Shown here one piece after another: positions 34,755 through 43,484 of a DNA stretch of 64,000 nt. A program made the translations under genes and the position numbers. This stretch comes from Halogeometricum limi. GTDB taxonomy: Archaea; Halobacteriota; Halobacteria; Halobacteriales; Haloferacaceae. Below the pieces are notes generated by a model. It saw only the letters and a list, made by a program, of their open reading frames with translations, was not told the origin of the DNA and did no database searches. The stretch lies in the NCBI RefSeq assembly GCF_900115785.1, contig NZ_FOYS01000002.1, positions 186,001 through 250,000 of the forward strand. Direction: 5' to 3'. Position 1 is the first letter of the stretch; each line of letters begins with the position of its first letter.

Positions 34755-36194
34755 TCACGCCACTCGGTCGACGACAGTCTCCGCGTCCACGACGAGGTTG
34801 TACGCGCCCTCGTCGTCGTTCCACAGACAGAGCACGTTCTCGAACGCGATGACGTCGCCGTAGTCCGCGCGGGCGACCCACTCGTTCAGCGAGTCGCGCT
34901 TCGTCAACACGGCGTAGTGTTCGACCTGCTCGCTCCCGTCGCCCACCTTGAACAGCGGGTTCGACCCCTCGCGTTCGGCGAGGTTGTGGCTCAGTTTCAC
35001 CGCGAGGAGGTCGATGCGGTTCGTGACGTGCCGTTCCATCTCGGCCATCTTCGCGTACCGGCCGGCGTCGGCCGTCACGTCGAGGCGGCGTTTCCCGTCG
35101 TGCCGGAGGACGAACGAGGAGAACTGCACCGTCTCGTTCGTGAACGTGCCGTCGCCGGGTTGGCGACTCTCCGTCGCCTCGCCCGCCTCGTCGAGTCGCG
35201 TCTGGAACGGCGGCGCGGCGACGTCCTCGCCCACGTCGAACGACCACCCGTGGTCCGACGGGGCGTACCCGGGCCACAGACGGAGCGTCGGCGAGTAGAC
35301 GGTCACGTCGCCGTCGGCGGGGGCGAGTTCGCGTTCCACCTCGCGGAGTTGCATGCTGGTGTTCAGGTCCGCCGGCGCGATGCCGACGAACGACCCGTCG
35401 TCGGCGACGGCGTCGAGGTACCGGTCGGCGACGGCGACGGGGTCGTCCAACTCCGAGAGGACGTTCGCGAAGCAGACGAGGTCGAACCCCTCGCCCTCGG
35501 GGAGGACCGACTCGGGGTCGAACGCCTCGGCCGTCTCGCGGTGGACGGTGGTCCGGAACGTCTGTCGGGTCTCCGAGAGGACGTGTTCGAGGACGTCCGC
35601 CGATGCGGAGGGTTCGACGGCGTGGTACTCGACGAGACTGTCGTCGGGCAGGTAGTCGTGGAGGCCGAGGGCGGGGCCGCCGGTGCCCGCGCCCACGTCG
35701 AGGACGCGGAGGACGCGCGGCAACAACCCGCGCTCCGCGATGTCGTCGAGGACGTAGCCGACGGCAGCGTAGTAGTCCGGCAGGTGGTAGATGCCGTAGC
35801 CGAGGGCGGCGTCGCCGTCGTAGGCCACGTCGTTCTGGTAGTAGTAGTCAGTTTTCAGACGTCGAATCGCCTCTCTGAGCGTGTCTCCAGAGTCGCCGCG
35901 GTGCCAGTTCACGCCGTATCGCTCGACGAGGAGGTCCTCGAACCGGAAGGCGTGGTCCTCGGGGAACTCGGTCGGTCGCCAGTCGCGGAACGGCGCGGGG
36001 TCGTCGGGGACGGGGACGAACGTGCCGTCCTCGCGTTCGACCAGTTGGAGGTCGAACGCCTCCTCGCGGAGTGCCTCGCGGACGACGGCGGGGTGTGGCG
36101 TCCCCTCGATGTACTCACAAATCTCCTCGGGGTCGATGGGCCGAACACTTCGCAGATACTTGGCGTTCGACCGCACGGCGTCTCTGTCTATCAT
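34755..36194 (-). CDS. Small ribosomal subunit Rsm22-like methyltransferase
   Basis: This 479-residue protein resembles the Rsm22 family, which contains an iron-sulfur-containing methyltransferase-like fold linked to small-subunit ribosome assembly. The SAM-type motif VLRVLDVGAGTGGPALGLHD is near residue 163. The N-terminal half is helical (EEICEYIEGTPHPAVVREAL), and later stretches include FDLVCFANVLSELDDPVAV. The start overlaps the tyrA stop by ATGA. Whether the archaeal form is catalytically active is not known to me. Confidence 0.75.
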   Translation of the reverse strand: MIDRDAVRSNAKYLRSVRPIDPEEICEYIEGTPHPAVVREALREEAFDLQLVEREDGTFVPVPDDPAPFRDWRPTEFPEDHAFRFEDLLVERYGVNWHRGDSGDTLREAIRRLKTDYYYQNDVAYDGDAALGYGIYHLPDYYAAVGYVLDDIAERGLLPRVLRVLDVGAGTGGPALGLHDYLPDDSLVEYHAVEPSASADVLEHVLSETRQTFRTTVHRETAEAFDPESVLPEGEGFDLVCFANVLSELDDPVAVADRYLDAVADDGSFVGIAPADLNTSMQLREVERELAPADGDVTVYSPTLRLWPGYAPSDHGWSFDVGEDVAAPPFQTRLDEAGEATESRQPGDGTFTNETVQFSSFVLRHDGKRRLDVTADAGRYAKMAEMERHVTNRIDLLAVKLSHNLAEREGSNPLFKVGDGSEQVEHYAVLTKRDSLNEWVARADYGDVIAFENVLCLWNDDEGAYNLVVDAETVVDRVA

Positions 36195-37027
36195 CGTTGG
36201 TCTGACTCCTCGTCTCCTGCGGCCTCGTCTCTCGCGTCGTCGCCTCTCGCATCCTCGTCGCCCGCGTTCCCGCCTCTCGCGTCGTCGCCTCCGTCTCGCA
36301 CGCTCGCCTCGCGGTAGAGTCGCTCGAACGCCTCGGCGTCCGCGTCGGCGAGTTCGGCCGCGGCGTCGGCGACTCGGTCCGCGCCCGCGAACGACTCCTG
36401 TATCTCCCGGTAGACGCGTGGCGTTCCGCCCGTCACCGTCCGGACGAGGGCGTCGAGGGCCTCCGAGACGGGCGTGGCGAACTCGTCGCGCACGTCGTCG
36501 GCCGCGAGCGCGTACGCGAGGACGGCGGCGTGAGCGCTCGATTGCACCGTCTCCATCGCCTCGTCGTGTTCGGCGGCCGTCGTCTCGAACACGCGGTTTC
36601 CGGTCGCCGAGAGGGCGTCGCAGACGCGGTTCGTCACCGGCCCCTCGGCGTCGCGGACGGCGGCGACGTTGCCCGGCGCGTTCGCCGCGGCGAAAAGTGG
36701 GTGGAGACTGAGGCGCTCTCGGTCGGGCGCGGCCGCTCGCATCGCGCGAACTGGCGTCTCCATCACGCCCGTCACGTCGAACACGGCGCGTTCGGCGTTC
36801 GGCGCGTGGTCGTCGACGGCCTGCGCGACGGCCGAGATGGGAACGGCGAGGCAGACGGCGTCGAACGTCTCGTCCGAATCGAGCGGCACGGCTCGGCCGT
36901 CGTGGGCCGTCGCGGCGACCCGCGCGGCGTCCGAGTCGCGGTCCGCGTACGCAACGTCGAACTCGCGAGCGAGCGTCGACCCCACCCAGCGACCCATCTC
37001 ACCCGCGCCGACGACGAGTACCTCCAT
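36191..37027 (-). CDS. tyrA: Prephenate dehydrogenase (TyrA type)
   Basis: This 278-residue NAD(P)-dependent enzyme oxidatively decarboxylates prephenate toward tyrosine. It has the Rossmann start MEVLVVGAGEMGRWVGSTLA, AVCLAVPISAV, and catalytic-region stretches HPLFAAANAPGNVAAV and ETVQSSAHAAVLAYAL. The last ~30 residues are an acidic, Asp/Arg/Gly-rich repeat-like tail (DDARGG, GDEDARGDDARDE) outside the normal domain. It overlaps the Rsm22-like gene and probably forms an operon with it. Confidence 0.85.
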   Translation of the reverse strand: MEVLVVGAGEMGRWVGSTLAREFDVAYADRDSDAARVAATAHDGRAVPLDSDETFDAVCLAVPISAVAQAVDDHAPNAERAVFDVTGVMETPVRAMRAAAPDRERLSLHPLFAAANAPGNVAAVRDAEGPVTNRVCDALSATGNRVFETTAAEHDEAMETVQSSAHAAVLAYALAADDVRDEFATPVSEALDALVRTVTGGTPRVYREIQESFAGADRVADAAAELADADAEAFERLYREASVRDGGDDARGGNAGDEDARGDDARDEAAGDEESDQR

Positions 37028-37145
37028 CGCCGCCGACTACGCGCCGAGACCGACAAAAGGGGTTCGGTGGCCGCGTCGCGCCCGACCCACACTCGCCCGC
37101 TGTCGCATGAGGAAACGTGAAGTATCCGGCCGCGGTAGGTGAGCT

Positions 37146-37991
37146 ATGGACGAGAATAAACTAGACGGGCGTGTAGCGTTTATCACCGGGACGAGTCGCG
37201 GTATCGGGAGAGCGTTGGCGCTCGAACTGGCCGACGCGGGCGTGAAAGTCGTCTCGACGGGCAAGACCGTCGAGGAGAAGGAGACGCTCCCGGGAACCAT
37301 CGTCGAGACTACAGAAGAGATACGCGAGGCGGGGGGGGAGTCCATCTGGCGACAGATAGACGTCCGCGACGAGGAGTCCGTGCAGGCGGCCGTCGACGAC
37401 ACCGTCGAGGAGTTCGGCGGCATCGACTTCGTCGTCAACAACGCCGGGGCCATCCACATCGCGCCGTTCGAGGAGACGCCGCCGAAGCGGTTCGACCTCC
37501 TGACGGACGTGAACGTGCGCGGGACGTACGTGACGACGCAGGCGGCCCTGCCGCATCTTAGAGAGAGCGACCACGCGCACGCCCTCGCGTTCTCGCCGCC
37601 GGTGACGAACCCGTCTCGGCCGGGAATGGCCGCCTACGCCGTCTCGAAGTACGGGATGACCGTCGTGATGCAGTCTCTCGCACAGGAACTCGCCGGCGAC
37701 GAGATAGGCGTGAACAGTCTCTGGCCCGTCGCGGCCGTGGAGTCGGAGGCGACGCGACACTTCGGGATGGGGTCCCCTGAGGATTGGCGGACGCCCCAAA
37801 TCGTCTGCGACGCCGTGACCGAACTGCTCTCTCGGGACCCCACGGAGTGCACGGGCAACGCGTTCTACGACGAAGACGTCCTGCGCGAGGCGGGCGTCGA
37901 AGACTTCGACCGGTACAACGTCGTCGAGGGGTCGGACCCCGGACCGACGTCCGCGCAGTTGTTCGACCCCGAGTACGAACGACCGACGTAG
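37146..37991 (+). CDS. Short-chain dehydrogenase/reductase
   Basis: A 281-residue SDR with the cofactor loop TGTSRGIG (about 15-22), the NNAG motif (DFVVNNAGAI), a Ser at the catalytic position (ALAFSPPV) and YAVSKYG (Tyr-x3-Lys). The C-terminal part (DPTECTGNAFYDEDVLREAG) resembles the HSDL2-like group acting on fatty-acyl or steroid-like substrates, though the actual substrate is not evident. It lies 118 bases from tyrA, divergent. Confidence 0.83.
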   Translation: MDENKLDGRVAFITGTSRGIGRALALELADAGVKVVSTGKTVEEKETLPGTIVETTEEIREAGGESIWRQIDVRDEESVQAAVDDTVEEFGGIDFVVNNAGAIHIAPFEETPPKRFDLLTDVNVRGTYVTTQAALPHLRESDHAHALAFSPPVTNPSRPGMAAYAVSKYGMTVVMQSLAQELAGDEIGVNSLWPVAAVESEATRHFGMGSPEDWRTPQIVCDAVTELLSRDPTECTGNAFYDEDVLREAGVEDFDRYNVVEGSDPGPTSAQLFDPEYERPT

Positions 37992-38265
37992 GTCGCGCGG
38001 CGGCTCCGAATTTCAATTTTGATAGTTGGCACCGTAGAACTATATGGCTCGGTTCTCACTGCGCACCTGGGGAATGCACGCGGACGGAGAGCTGTGAGTG
38101 GGCGACCACGACTTCTCCAAGAAATTATGTTCTCTGACTCCCTTCGAGGTTCGGCGACCTGACTACGTAATATCCCATTTAGGAGCAGTATAACGGCCGC
38201 ATAGTTCGTTATTGGTCGCTGACTAGTGCGTAGATTTATAGTGGTCTGGACAGATGTTCCTGGTG

Positions 38266-38778
38266 ATGAAATTCCCCTCGGTCCCCGGGCGAACCACGGA
38301 CGGTCGACGAGTCCACCTCCCCGTCGACTTCGAGGGGGAGCAGACGCTCGTCGTTCTCAGTTTCCACCGGCGTCAGCAGTCGCTCGTCGACTCCTGGCGC
38401 GGGTTCGCGAAGGAACTCCGCGAGAAGTACGACCACTTCGACTACTACGAACTCTCCGTCACGGGTGGAAACAGTGGGATGCTCCCACCGACGACGATGG
38501 GCGGCCTCGCTCCCTCCAACGCTCGCAACCGCCTCGACGAGAACACAGTGTTCGTGCCCGTCGACAAGAACGCCTTCCAGCGCCGCCTCGGTATCGTCGG
38601 CGAACAGACGATATACGCCTTCCTCGTCGAGGACGGCGACGTCGTGAGACAGGCGGCGGGCGTTCTGACACCGAAGACCGCAGAAGCTCTCGAATCGCTC
38701 CTCTCGGAGTACGAGACTGCACAGAGCCGATGGTCCGAACTCGGCAGCGAGTCCGTCGAAGAGCAGTCAGAGAGCTGA
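38266..38778 (+). CDS. Thioredoxin-fold protein resembling the ATP10 group
   Basis: This 170-residue protein (ATG 38266; ATG 38254 is also in frame) looks like a redoxin fold without a Cys pair: MKFPSVPGRTTDGRRVHLPV, TLVVLSFHRRQQSLVDSW, YDHFDYYELSVTGGNSG and QRRLGIVGEQTIYAFLVEDG. The order of elements recalls the ATP10/thioredoxin-like family. The TTTATA at 38235-38240 fits a start at 38266. The cells' role is unknown. The 274 bases to its left (37992-38265) are AT-richer and hold no clear gene. Confidence 0.6.
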   Translation: MKFPSVPGRTTDGRRVHLPVDFEGEQTLVVLSFHRRQQSLVDSWRGFAKELREKYDHFDYYELSVTGGNSGMLPPTTMGGLAPSNARNRLDENTVFVPVDKNAFQRRLGIVGEQTIYAFLVEDGDVVRQAAGVLTPKTAEALESLLSEYETAQSRWSELGSESVEEQSES

Positions 38779-38787
38779 CCGGACGGC

Positions 38788-39960
38788 TCAGACGACCAGT
38801 TTCACCGGGTACGACGTCAGGTTCTCGTAGCCGTCTTCGGTCACCACGACGATGTCCTCGATACGAACCCCGCCGACCGACGGGTCGTACAGTCCGGGTT
38901 CGACCGTGACGACGTGTCCGGGCTTCAGTTCCTCACCGCCCGGCGCGATGCGCGGTAGTTCGTGGACGTCCAGTCCGACGCCGTGTCCCGTCGAGTGGAT
39001 GAACCCCGTCTCCGCCGTCGGGTTCGCTCGCAGGGTGTCGTGTCCGGCCGCCTCGTAGATGTCGCACACCACGTCGTGCACTTCCTCGCCCGTCACGCCC
39101 GGTTCGAGGGCGTCGAGGGCGGCGTCTAACGCCTCGTGGGTCAGGTCGAACCACTCGCGAATCTCGTCGCTCGGGGCCCCCTTCACGAACGTCCGCGTCA
39201 TGTCGGCGTGGTAGCCCGTCGTCTTCGAACGCGGGAAGATGTCGACGATGATGGCCTCGTCCGCGCGGAGGGGGCCGCTTCCTTGGTCGTGCGGGTCCGC
39301 GGCGTCGGCACCGCAGGCGACGATGGTGTCGTCCAGTCCACAGCCGTGCCGGAGCAACGTCACCTCTATCTCCTCTTTCACCCGTTCGCTGGTCAGCGGT
39401 TCGCCCTCGTAGACGAGGACGCCGTCGTCCACCTCGGCGGCGACGAGGAGGTCCTCTGCGGCCCGCATCGCCTCCTCGTTGGCCGCCTGCGCGTCGCGGA
39501 CGTGTCGTCTCTCCTCCTCCGTCTTCGTCGCGCGAATCTCGGTCACGCGGTCGCTCTCCTCCGGGGTGACGGTCACGTCGCGTTCGCGGAGGCCGTCCGC
39601 GGGTCCGAGCGGGAATCGCTCGGGCGTCAGCACCGACGACACGTCGTAGTCGGCGAGGAAGGCGGCGTGGACGCGAGCCTTCGCCTCCGCTGGACCGTAC
39701 TCCGCGCGGAGTTCTCGGTAGTCGTAGTCGGCGCTCCGGCGAACCTCGTCGGCCCGGCTCTGTTTCTTCGCGCGGCCGTACTCCAGCGCGGAGACGAGAA
39801 GGACCGTCCGTTCGGGCGTGTACAGCGTCACGAACGGGTCGTGCGCGTCGAATCCGGAGAGATACTTCTGCGTGGAGTTGTGACTGGTGTCGTCGACGAG
39901 GTAGCCGTCGGCGTCTTCCTCGGCGAGGAGGTCGTCGAGACGGGAGAAGTCCGGGTCCAT
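38788..39960 (-). CDS. Xaa-Pro dipeptidase-type peptidase (M24)
   Basis: This 390-residue M24 peptidase has the five metal-ligand regions in order: IIVDIFP (Asp), [10 protein letters not shown] (Asp), [12 protein letters not shown] (His), TVEPGLYDP (Glu) and VRIEDIVVV (Glu). A creatinase-like N-terminal domain comes first (about 1-165). It probably cleaves the bond before a proline in short peptides. The ATG at 39960 is used because upstream extension covers Arg-rich, unlike sequence. It is divergent from aroA with 121 bases between. Confidence 0.87.
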   Translation of the reverse strand: MDPDFSRLDDLLAEEDADGYLVDDTSHNSTQKYLSGFDAHDPFVTLYTPERTVLLVSALEYGRAKKQSRADEVRRSADYDYRELRAEYGPAEAKARVHAAFLADYDVSSVLTPERFPLGPADGLRERDVTVTPEESDRVTEIRATKTEEERRHVRDAQAANEEAMRAAEDLLVAAEVDDGVLVYEGEPLTSERVKEEIEVTLLRHGCGLDDTIVACGADAADPHDQGSGPLRADEAIIVDIFPRSKTTGYHADMTRTFVKGAPSDEIREWFDLTHEALDAALDALEPGVTGEEVHDVVCDIYEAAGHDTLRANPTAETGFIHSTGHGVGLDVHELPRIAPGGEELKPGHVVTVEPGLYDPSVGGVRIEDIVVVTEDGYENLTSYPVKLVV

Positions 39961-40081
39961 GCGACGGGGTTCGCCGCGATGCTTGATAAGCGTCCGCGTC
40001 GCGGAACGGACGCCGGGACGCGTCGGGGGAATCCTCGCCGCGTCCGGTACCCTCATGCCCACCCCCACGCCAACGAGATGC

Positions 40082-41380
40082 ATGGACGTCACCATCTCGC
40101 CGTCGCGCGTCGAAGGGCGCGCGCGTGCGCCGCCGTCGAAGAGTTACACGCACCGAGCCATCCTCGCCGCGGGCTACGGTGCCGAGGCGACCGTACTGAA
40201 CCCCCTCGTGAGCGCGGACACGAAGGCGACGATGCGCGCCGTCGACGCGTTCGGCGGCGAGACCGACCTCTCGGCGGACGAGTCGCGCCTGACCGTCGCG
40301 GGGTTCGACGGCCGCCCCGACGTCCCCGACGACGTGGTGAACTGCGAGAACTCCGGGACGACGATGCGTCTGGTCACCGCCTGCGCCGCCCTCGGCGACG
40401 GTCTGACCGTCCTCACCGGCGACGACTCGCTCCGCTCGCGTCCACAGGGTCCGCTTCTGGAAGCCGTCTCGGAGTTACACGGACGCGGCGAGTCCACCCG
40501 CCGGAACGGGCAGGCACCCCTCGTCGTCGGCGACGGGATGACGGGCGGAACCGTCTCCATCCCCGGCGACGTCTCCTCGCAGTACATCACGGCGCTCCTG
40601 ATGGCCGGCGCGGTCACCGACGAGGGCATCGACATCGAGTTGGAGACGGAACTGAAGTCCGCGCCGTACGTGGACATCACGCTCGAACTGCTGGCCGACT
40701 ACGGTATCGAGACGACGACGACAGACGAGGGGTTCTCCGTCCCCGGCGGGCAGTCGTACGACCCCGCGGGCGGCGAATACGAGGTGCCCGGCGACTTCTC
40801 CTCTATCTCGTACCTCCTCGCCGCCGGTGCCGTCGCCGCCGCGGACGGCGAACGGGTGGTCGTCGAAGGCGCGCGGCCGAGCGCACAGGGCGACTCCGCC
40901 ATCGTCGACGTCGTCCGCGAGATGGGCGCGGACGTGGCGTGGGACCACGACGCGGGCGAACTCACCGTCTCGCAGGCGTCGCTCTCCGGGACGACCGTCG
41001 ACGTGGGCGACACGCCGGACCTCCTGCCCACCATCGCCACCCTCGGGGCCGTCGCCGACGGCGACACGGTCATCGAGAACTGCGAGCACGTCCGGTACAA
41101 GGAGACCGACCGCGTGCGCGCGATGGCCGAGGAACTCGGAAAGATGGGCGCCGAGGTGACAGAAGAGGAGGACCGCCTGACGATTCACGGCGGCCGGACC
41201 GACCTCGCGGGCGCGACGGTGGACGGCCGGCACGACCACCGAATCGTCATGTCGCTGGCCGTCGCCGGACTCGTCGCCGACGGCGAGACGACGGTGACGG
41301 GGGCCGAACACGTCGACGTGTCGTTCCCGAACTTCTTCGAGACGATGGCGTCGCTCGGCGCGTCGGTCCAGCGGTCGTAG
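40082..41380 (+). CDS. aroA: 5-enolpyruvylshikimate-3-phosphate synthase
   Basis: AroA makes EPSP from shikimate-3-phosphate and PEP. The 432-residue protein shows [21 protein letters not shown] at the start, [14 protein letters not shown], and the later [15 protein letters not shown] and [10 protein letters not shown] segments, all normal. The start is ATG 40082; an in-frame ATG at 40055 would add nine residues. It follows the peptidase divergently and precedes a DUF6653-like gene, then aroC. Confidence 0.93.
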   Translation: MDVTISPSRVEGRARAPPSKSYTHRAILAAGYGAEATVLNPLVSADTKATMRAVDAFGGETDLSADESRLTVAGFDGRPDVPDDVVNCENSGTTMRLVTACAALGDGLTVLTGDDSLRSRPQGPLLEAVSELHGRGESTRRNGQAPLVVGDGMTGGTVSIPGDVSSQYITALLMAGAVTDEGIDIELETELKSAPYVDITLELLADYGIETTTTDEGFSVPGGQSYDPAGGEYEVPGDFSSISYLLAAGAVAAADGERVVVEGARPSAQGDSAIVDVVREMGADVAWDHDAGELTVSQASLSGTTVDVGDTPDLLPTIATLGAVADGDTVIENCEHVRYKETDRVRAMAEELGKMGAEVTEEEDRLTIHGGRTDLAGATVDGRHDHRIVMSLAVAGLVADGETTVTGAEHVDVSFPNFFETMASLGASVQRS

Positions 41381-41468
41381 TCGGGCGTCGGTCGCCGACT
41401 CGTCACCCGTCCGTCGCCGACTCGCCGACCGACCGTTCGCCGCCTGAGTCGTCGCCAGTCGCGGCCAC

Positions 41469-41942
41469 TCAGTCGCGCGTCGCCTCGGCCGTCGACCGCT
41501 CGCCGGTGACGCCCGTTCGGCGGACAACGGCGTCCACCCACCAGAGTTTCAGCCCCATCGCCGCCGCCGTCCCGAGCACCGTTCCCCGTCGGTCGCGCCT
41601 GACGGCGGAGACGACGGCGTACAGCGTCGTGGGGGCGTTGAGCAGGTTGAGGACGTTCGGGTACGACGGCCCCATCGTCCCGTTGCCCGCGGCCAACCAC
41701 TCGCGTTCGGCGAGGACGATGCGGCTGAGGTACGAGTCCGTCCGCTTCGGCGGCGGGAACAAGACGGGGTTGAGGACGACGAACAGGAGCGTCGCAGCGA
41801 GGAGTCGGGCGTCGCGGCGGTAGATGGCGGTCATCAGCGCCGGGAGCAGGACGAACCGCGTGCCCACGCTCCACGGGTTCGCGTGTCGCTCCCAGAACGC
41901 CTCTTCGAGCGTCTCCCGGAGCGTCTCCGGTGGTGTGGTCAT
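41469..41942 (-). CDS. DUF6653-like membrane protein
   Basis: This 157-residue protein has a WERHANPWSVGTRFVLLPAL start and two or three membrane segments, including LLAATLLFVVLNPVLF. It ends with a more soluble, charged tail. The pattern resembles DUF6653, a family found in haloarchaea. It lies on the minus strand between aroA and aroC and starts at ATG 41942. Confidence 0.75.
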   Translation of the reverse strand: MTTPPETLRETLEEAFWERHANPWSVGTRFVLLPALMTAIYRRDARLLAATLLFVVLNPVLFPPPKRTDSYLSRIVLAEREWLAAGNGTMGPSYPNVLNLLNAPTTLYAVVSAVRRDRRGTVLGTAAAMGLKLWWVDAVVRRTGVTGERSTAEATRD

Positions 41943-42113
41943 ACGGACGGGTACGGCCACCCGAAGTATAGTAACTCCCCGCAGACCGACCCTCGCCCGA
42001 CGCGCGACGGCGCGCGTCGGGCGAGCGAACCTCTCGGTCCCCACCTCGCTCTCGGGTCCCCACGATTGCGGCTTTCTGCAACCTCTAAATGTCCGCGCCA
42101 CAGAGCGACGAAC

Positions 42114-43265
42114 ATGAACGGTAATCGTTTCGGCCGCCTGTTTCAGGTGACCACGTACGGTGAGAGCCACGGGGACGCGATGGGCGTCACCGTCTCGGGG
42201 TGCCCGGCCGGACTCGAACTCGACGCGGACGACGTGCAGAAGGAACTGGACCGGCGAAAACCGGGGCAGTCGATGATAACCACCTCCCGCGGCGAACCCG
42301 ACGCCGTCGTCCTCAACTCCGGGACCCAAGACGGCTACACGACGGGGACGCCCATCGGGATGGTCATCGAGAACAAGGACGCGCGGTCGGGCAAGTACGA
42401 ACCGTACGTGACCGCGCCGCGTCCGTCTCACGGCGACTTCACCTACTCGGCGAAGTTCGGGACGCGAAACTGGGGCGGCGGCGGGCGGTCCTCCGCGCGC
42501 GAGACGGTGAACTGGGTCGCCGCCGGCGCTATCGCCGGGAAGATTCTCGACGAACACGACGTGCAGGTGAAAGCGCACGTCAACCAGATCGGCGACGTGG
42601 AGGCGCCGCCGGTGACGTTCGAGGAGATGCTCGAACACACGGAAGAGAACGACGTCCGCTGTGCGCACCCCGAGACCGCAGACCGGATGATGAAGAAGAT
42701 AGAGCAGTACCAGAAGGAGGGCGACTCCATCGGCGGGTCCATCTACTTCGAGACGCGCGGCGTCCCCCGCGGACTGGGCGCACCGCGGTTCGACTCCTTC
42801 TCGGCGCGACTCGGACAGGCGATGATGGCCATCCCGGCGACGACCGGGTTCGAGTTCGGTCTGGGCCGCGAGGCGCGCGAGTGGACCGGCAAGGACCGAA
42901 ACGAGGACTGGACGTTCTCCGAAGAGGGCGACCCGGTTCCCGTCGGCAACAAACACGGCGGCATTCAGGGCGGAATCACCACCGGCCAACCCGTCTTCGG
43001 CGAGGTGACGTGGCACGCGCCCACCTCCATCCCGAAAGAGCAGAAGACGGTCGACTGGGAGACGGGCGAGGAGAAAGACATCCAGGTCGTCGGCCGGCAC
43101 GACCCCGTGTTGCCGCCGCGGGCCGTCCCCGTCGTCGAGGCGATGCTCAACCTGACCGTCGTGGACTTCATGCTCCTGGGCGGGCACATCAACCCCGACC
43201 GGATGGACGGACAGGTGGGTCAGTACGACACCGACTACCACCCTCGCAGTCCGGACAACGAATAG
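42114..43265 (+). CDS. aroC: Chorismate synthase
   Basis: AroC makes chorismate from EPSP with reduced FMN. This 383-residue protein has MNGNRFGRLFQVTTYGESHG, RRKPGQSMITTSRGEPDAV, RPSHGDFTYSAKFGTRNWGG (FMN/substrate region) and a later GGIQGGITTGQP. The length is normal. The start at 42114 is preferred over an upstream extension because the family begins at this MNGNRFG-type sequence. The upstream region holds a CTCTAAAT stretch as possible TATA. Confidence 0.94.
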   Translation: MNGNRFGRLFQVTTYGESHGDAMGVTVSGCPAGLELDADDVQKELDRRKPGQSMITTSRGEPDAVVLNSGTQDGYTTGTPIGMVIENKDARSGKYEPYVTAPRPSHGDFTYSAKFGTRNWGGGGRSSARETVNWVAAGAIAGKILDEHDVQVKAHVNQIGDVEAPPVTFEEMLEHTEENDVRCAHPETADRMMKKIEQYQKEGDSIGGSIYFETRGVPRGLGAPRFDSFSARLGQAMMAIPATTGFEFGLGREAREWTGKDRNEDWTFSEEGDPVPVGNKHGGIQGGITTGQPVFGEVTWHAPTSIPKEQKTVDWETGEEKDIQVVGRHDPVLPPRAVPVVEAMLNLTVVDFMLLGGHINPDRMDGQVGQYDTDYHPRSPDNE

Positions 43266-43362
43266 CCGCCTCTCCGACCGAGGGTTCACTCGGAGACGGA
43301 TACAGACGCACCCCCTTCACGCGACGGAGAAGTTCACGTCTGTCCAATTATCTCCCCCTCTC

Positions 43363-43418
43363 GGAGGAACCTCCTATGGATATTAGGTCCTTCATCATCT
43401 TTCCTTGTTAATCCATAG
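43363..43418. promoter_or_regulatory. Hairpin-forming element upstream of porAB
   Basis: Two dyad elements occur in the 219-base gap between aroC and porA. GGAGG-AA-CCTCC is at 43363-43374. CTATGGAT (43374-43381) and ATCCATAG (43411-43418) form a perfect 8-base inverted pair with a 29-base loop. The region could be an aroC terminator, an operator or a leader structure for porA; only the dyads are seen directly. Confidence 0.45.
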
Positions 43419-43484
43419 CAAAGGCTTTAATCAAGTCCTCACGAAAATATCCGTTAGTGGCCCACACGGGCCTGAGTTGAAGAT

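Noticed and set aside
38044-38097. 17-codon frame after a TATA-like stretch (MARFSLRTWGMHADGEL)
   Set aside because: It is too short, has no match I recognise and lies in an AT-richer gap with several equally short frames.
39136-41823. Very long open frame on the plus strand opposite and beside pepQ and aroA
   Set aside because: It overlaps two clear genes, is Arg/Gly-rich and has no motif. High GC keeps antisense frames open.
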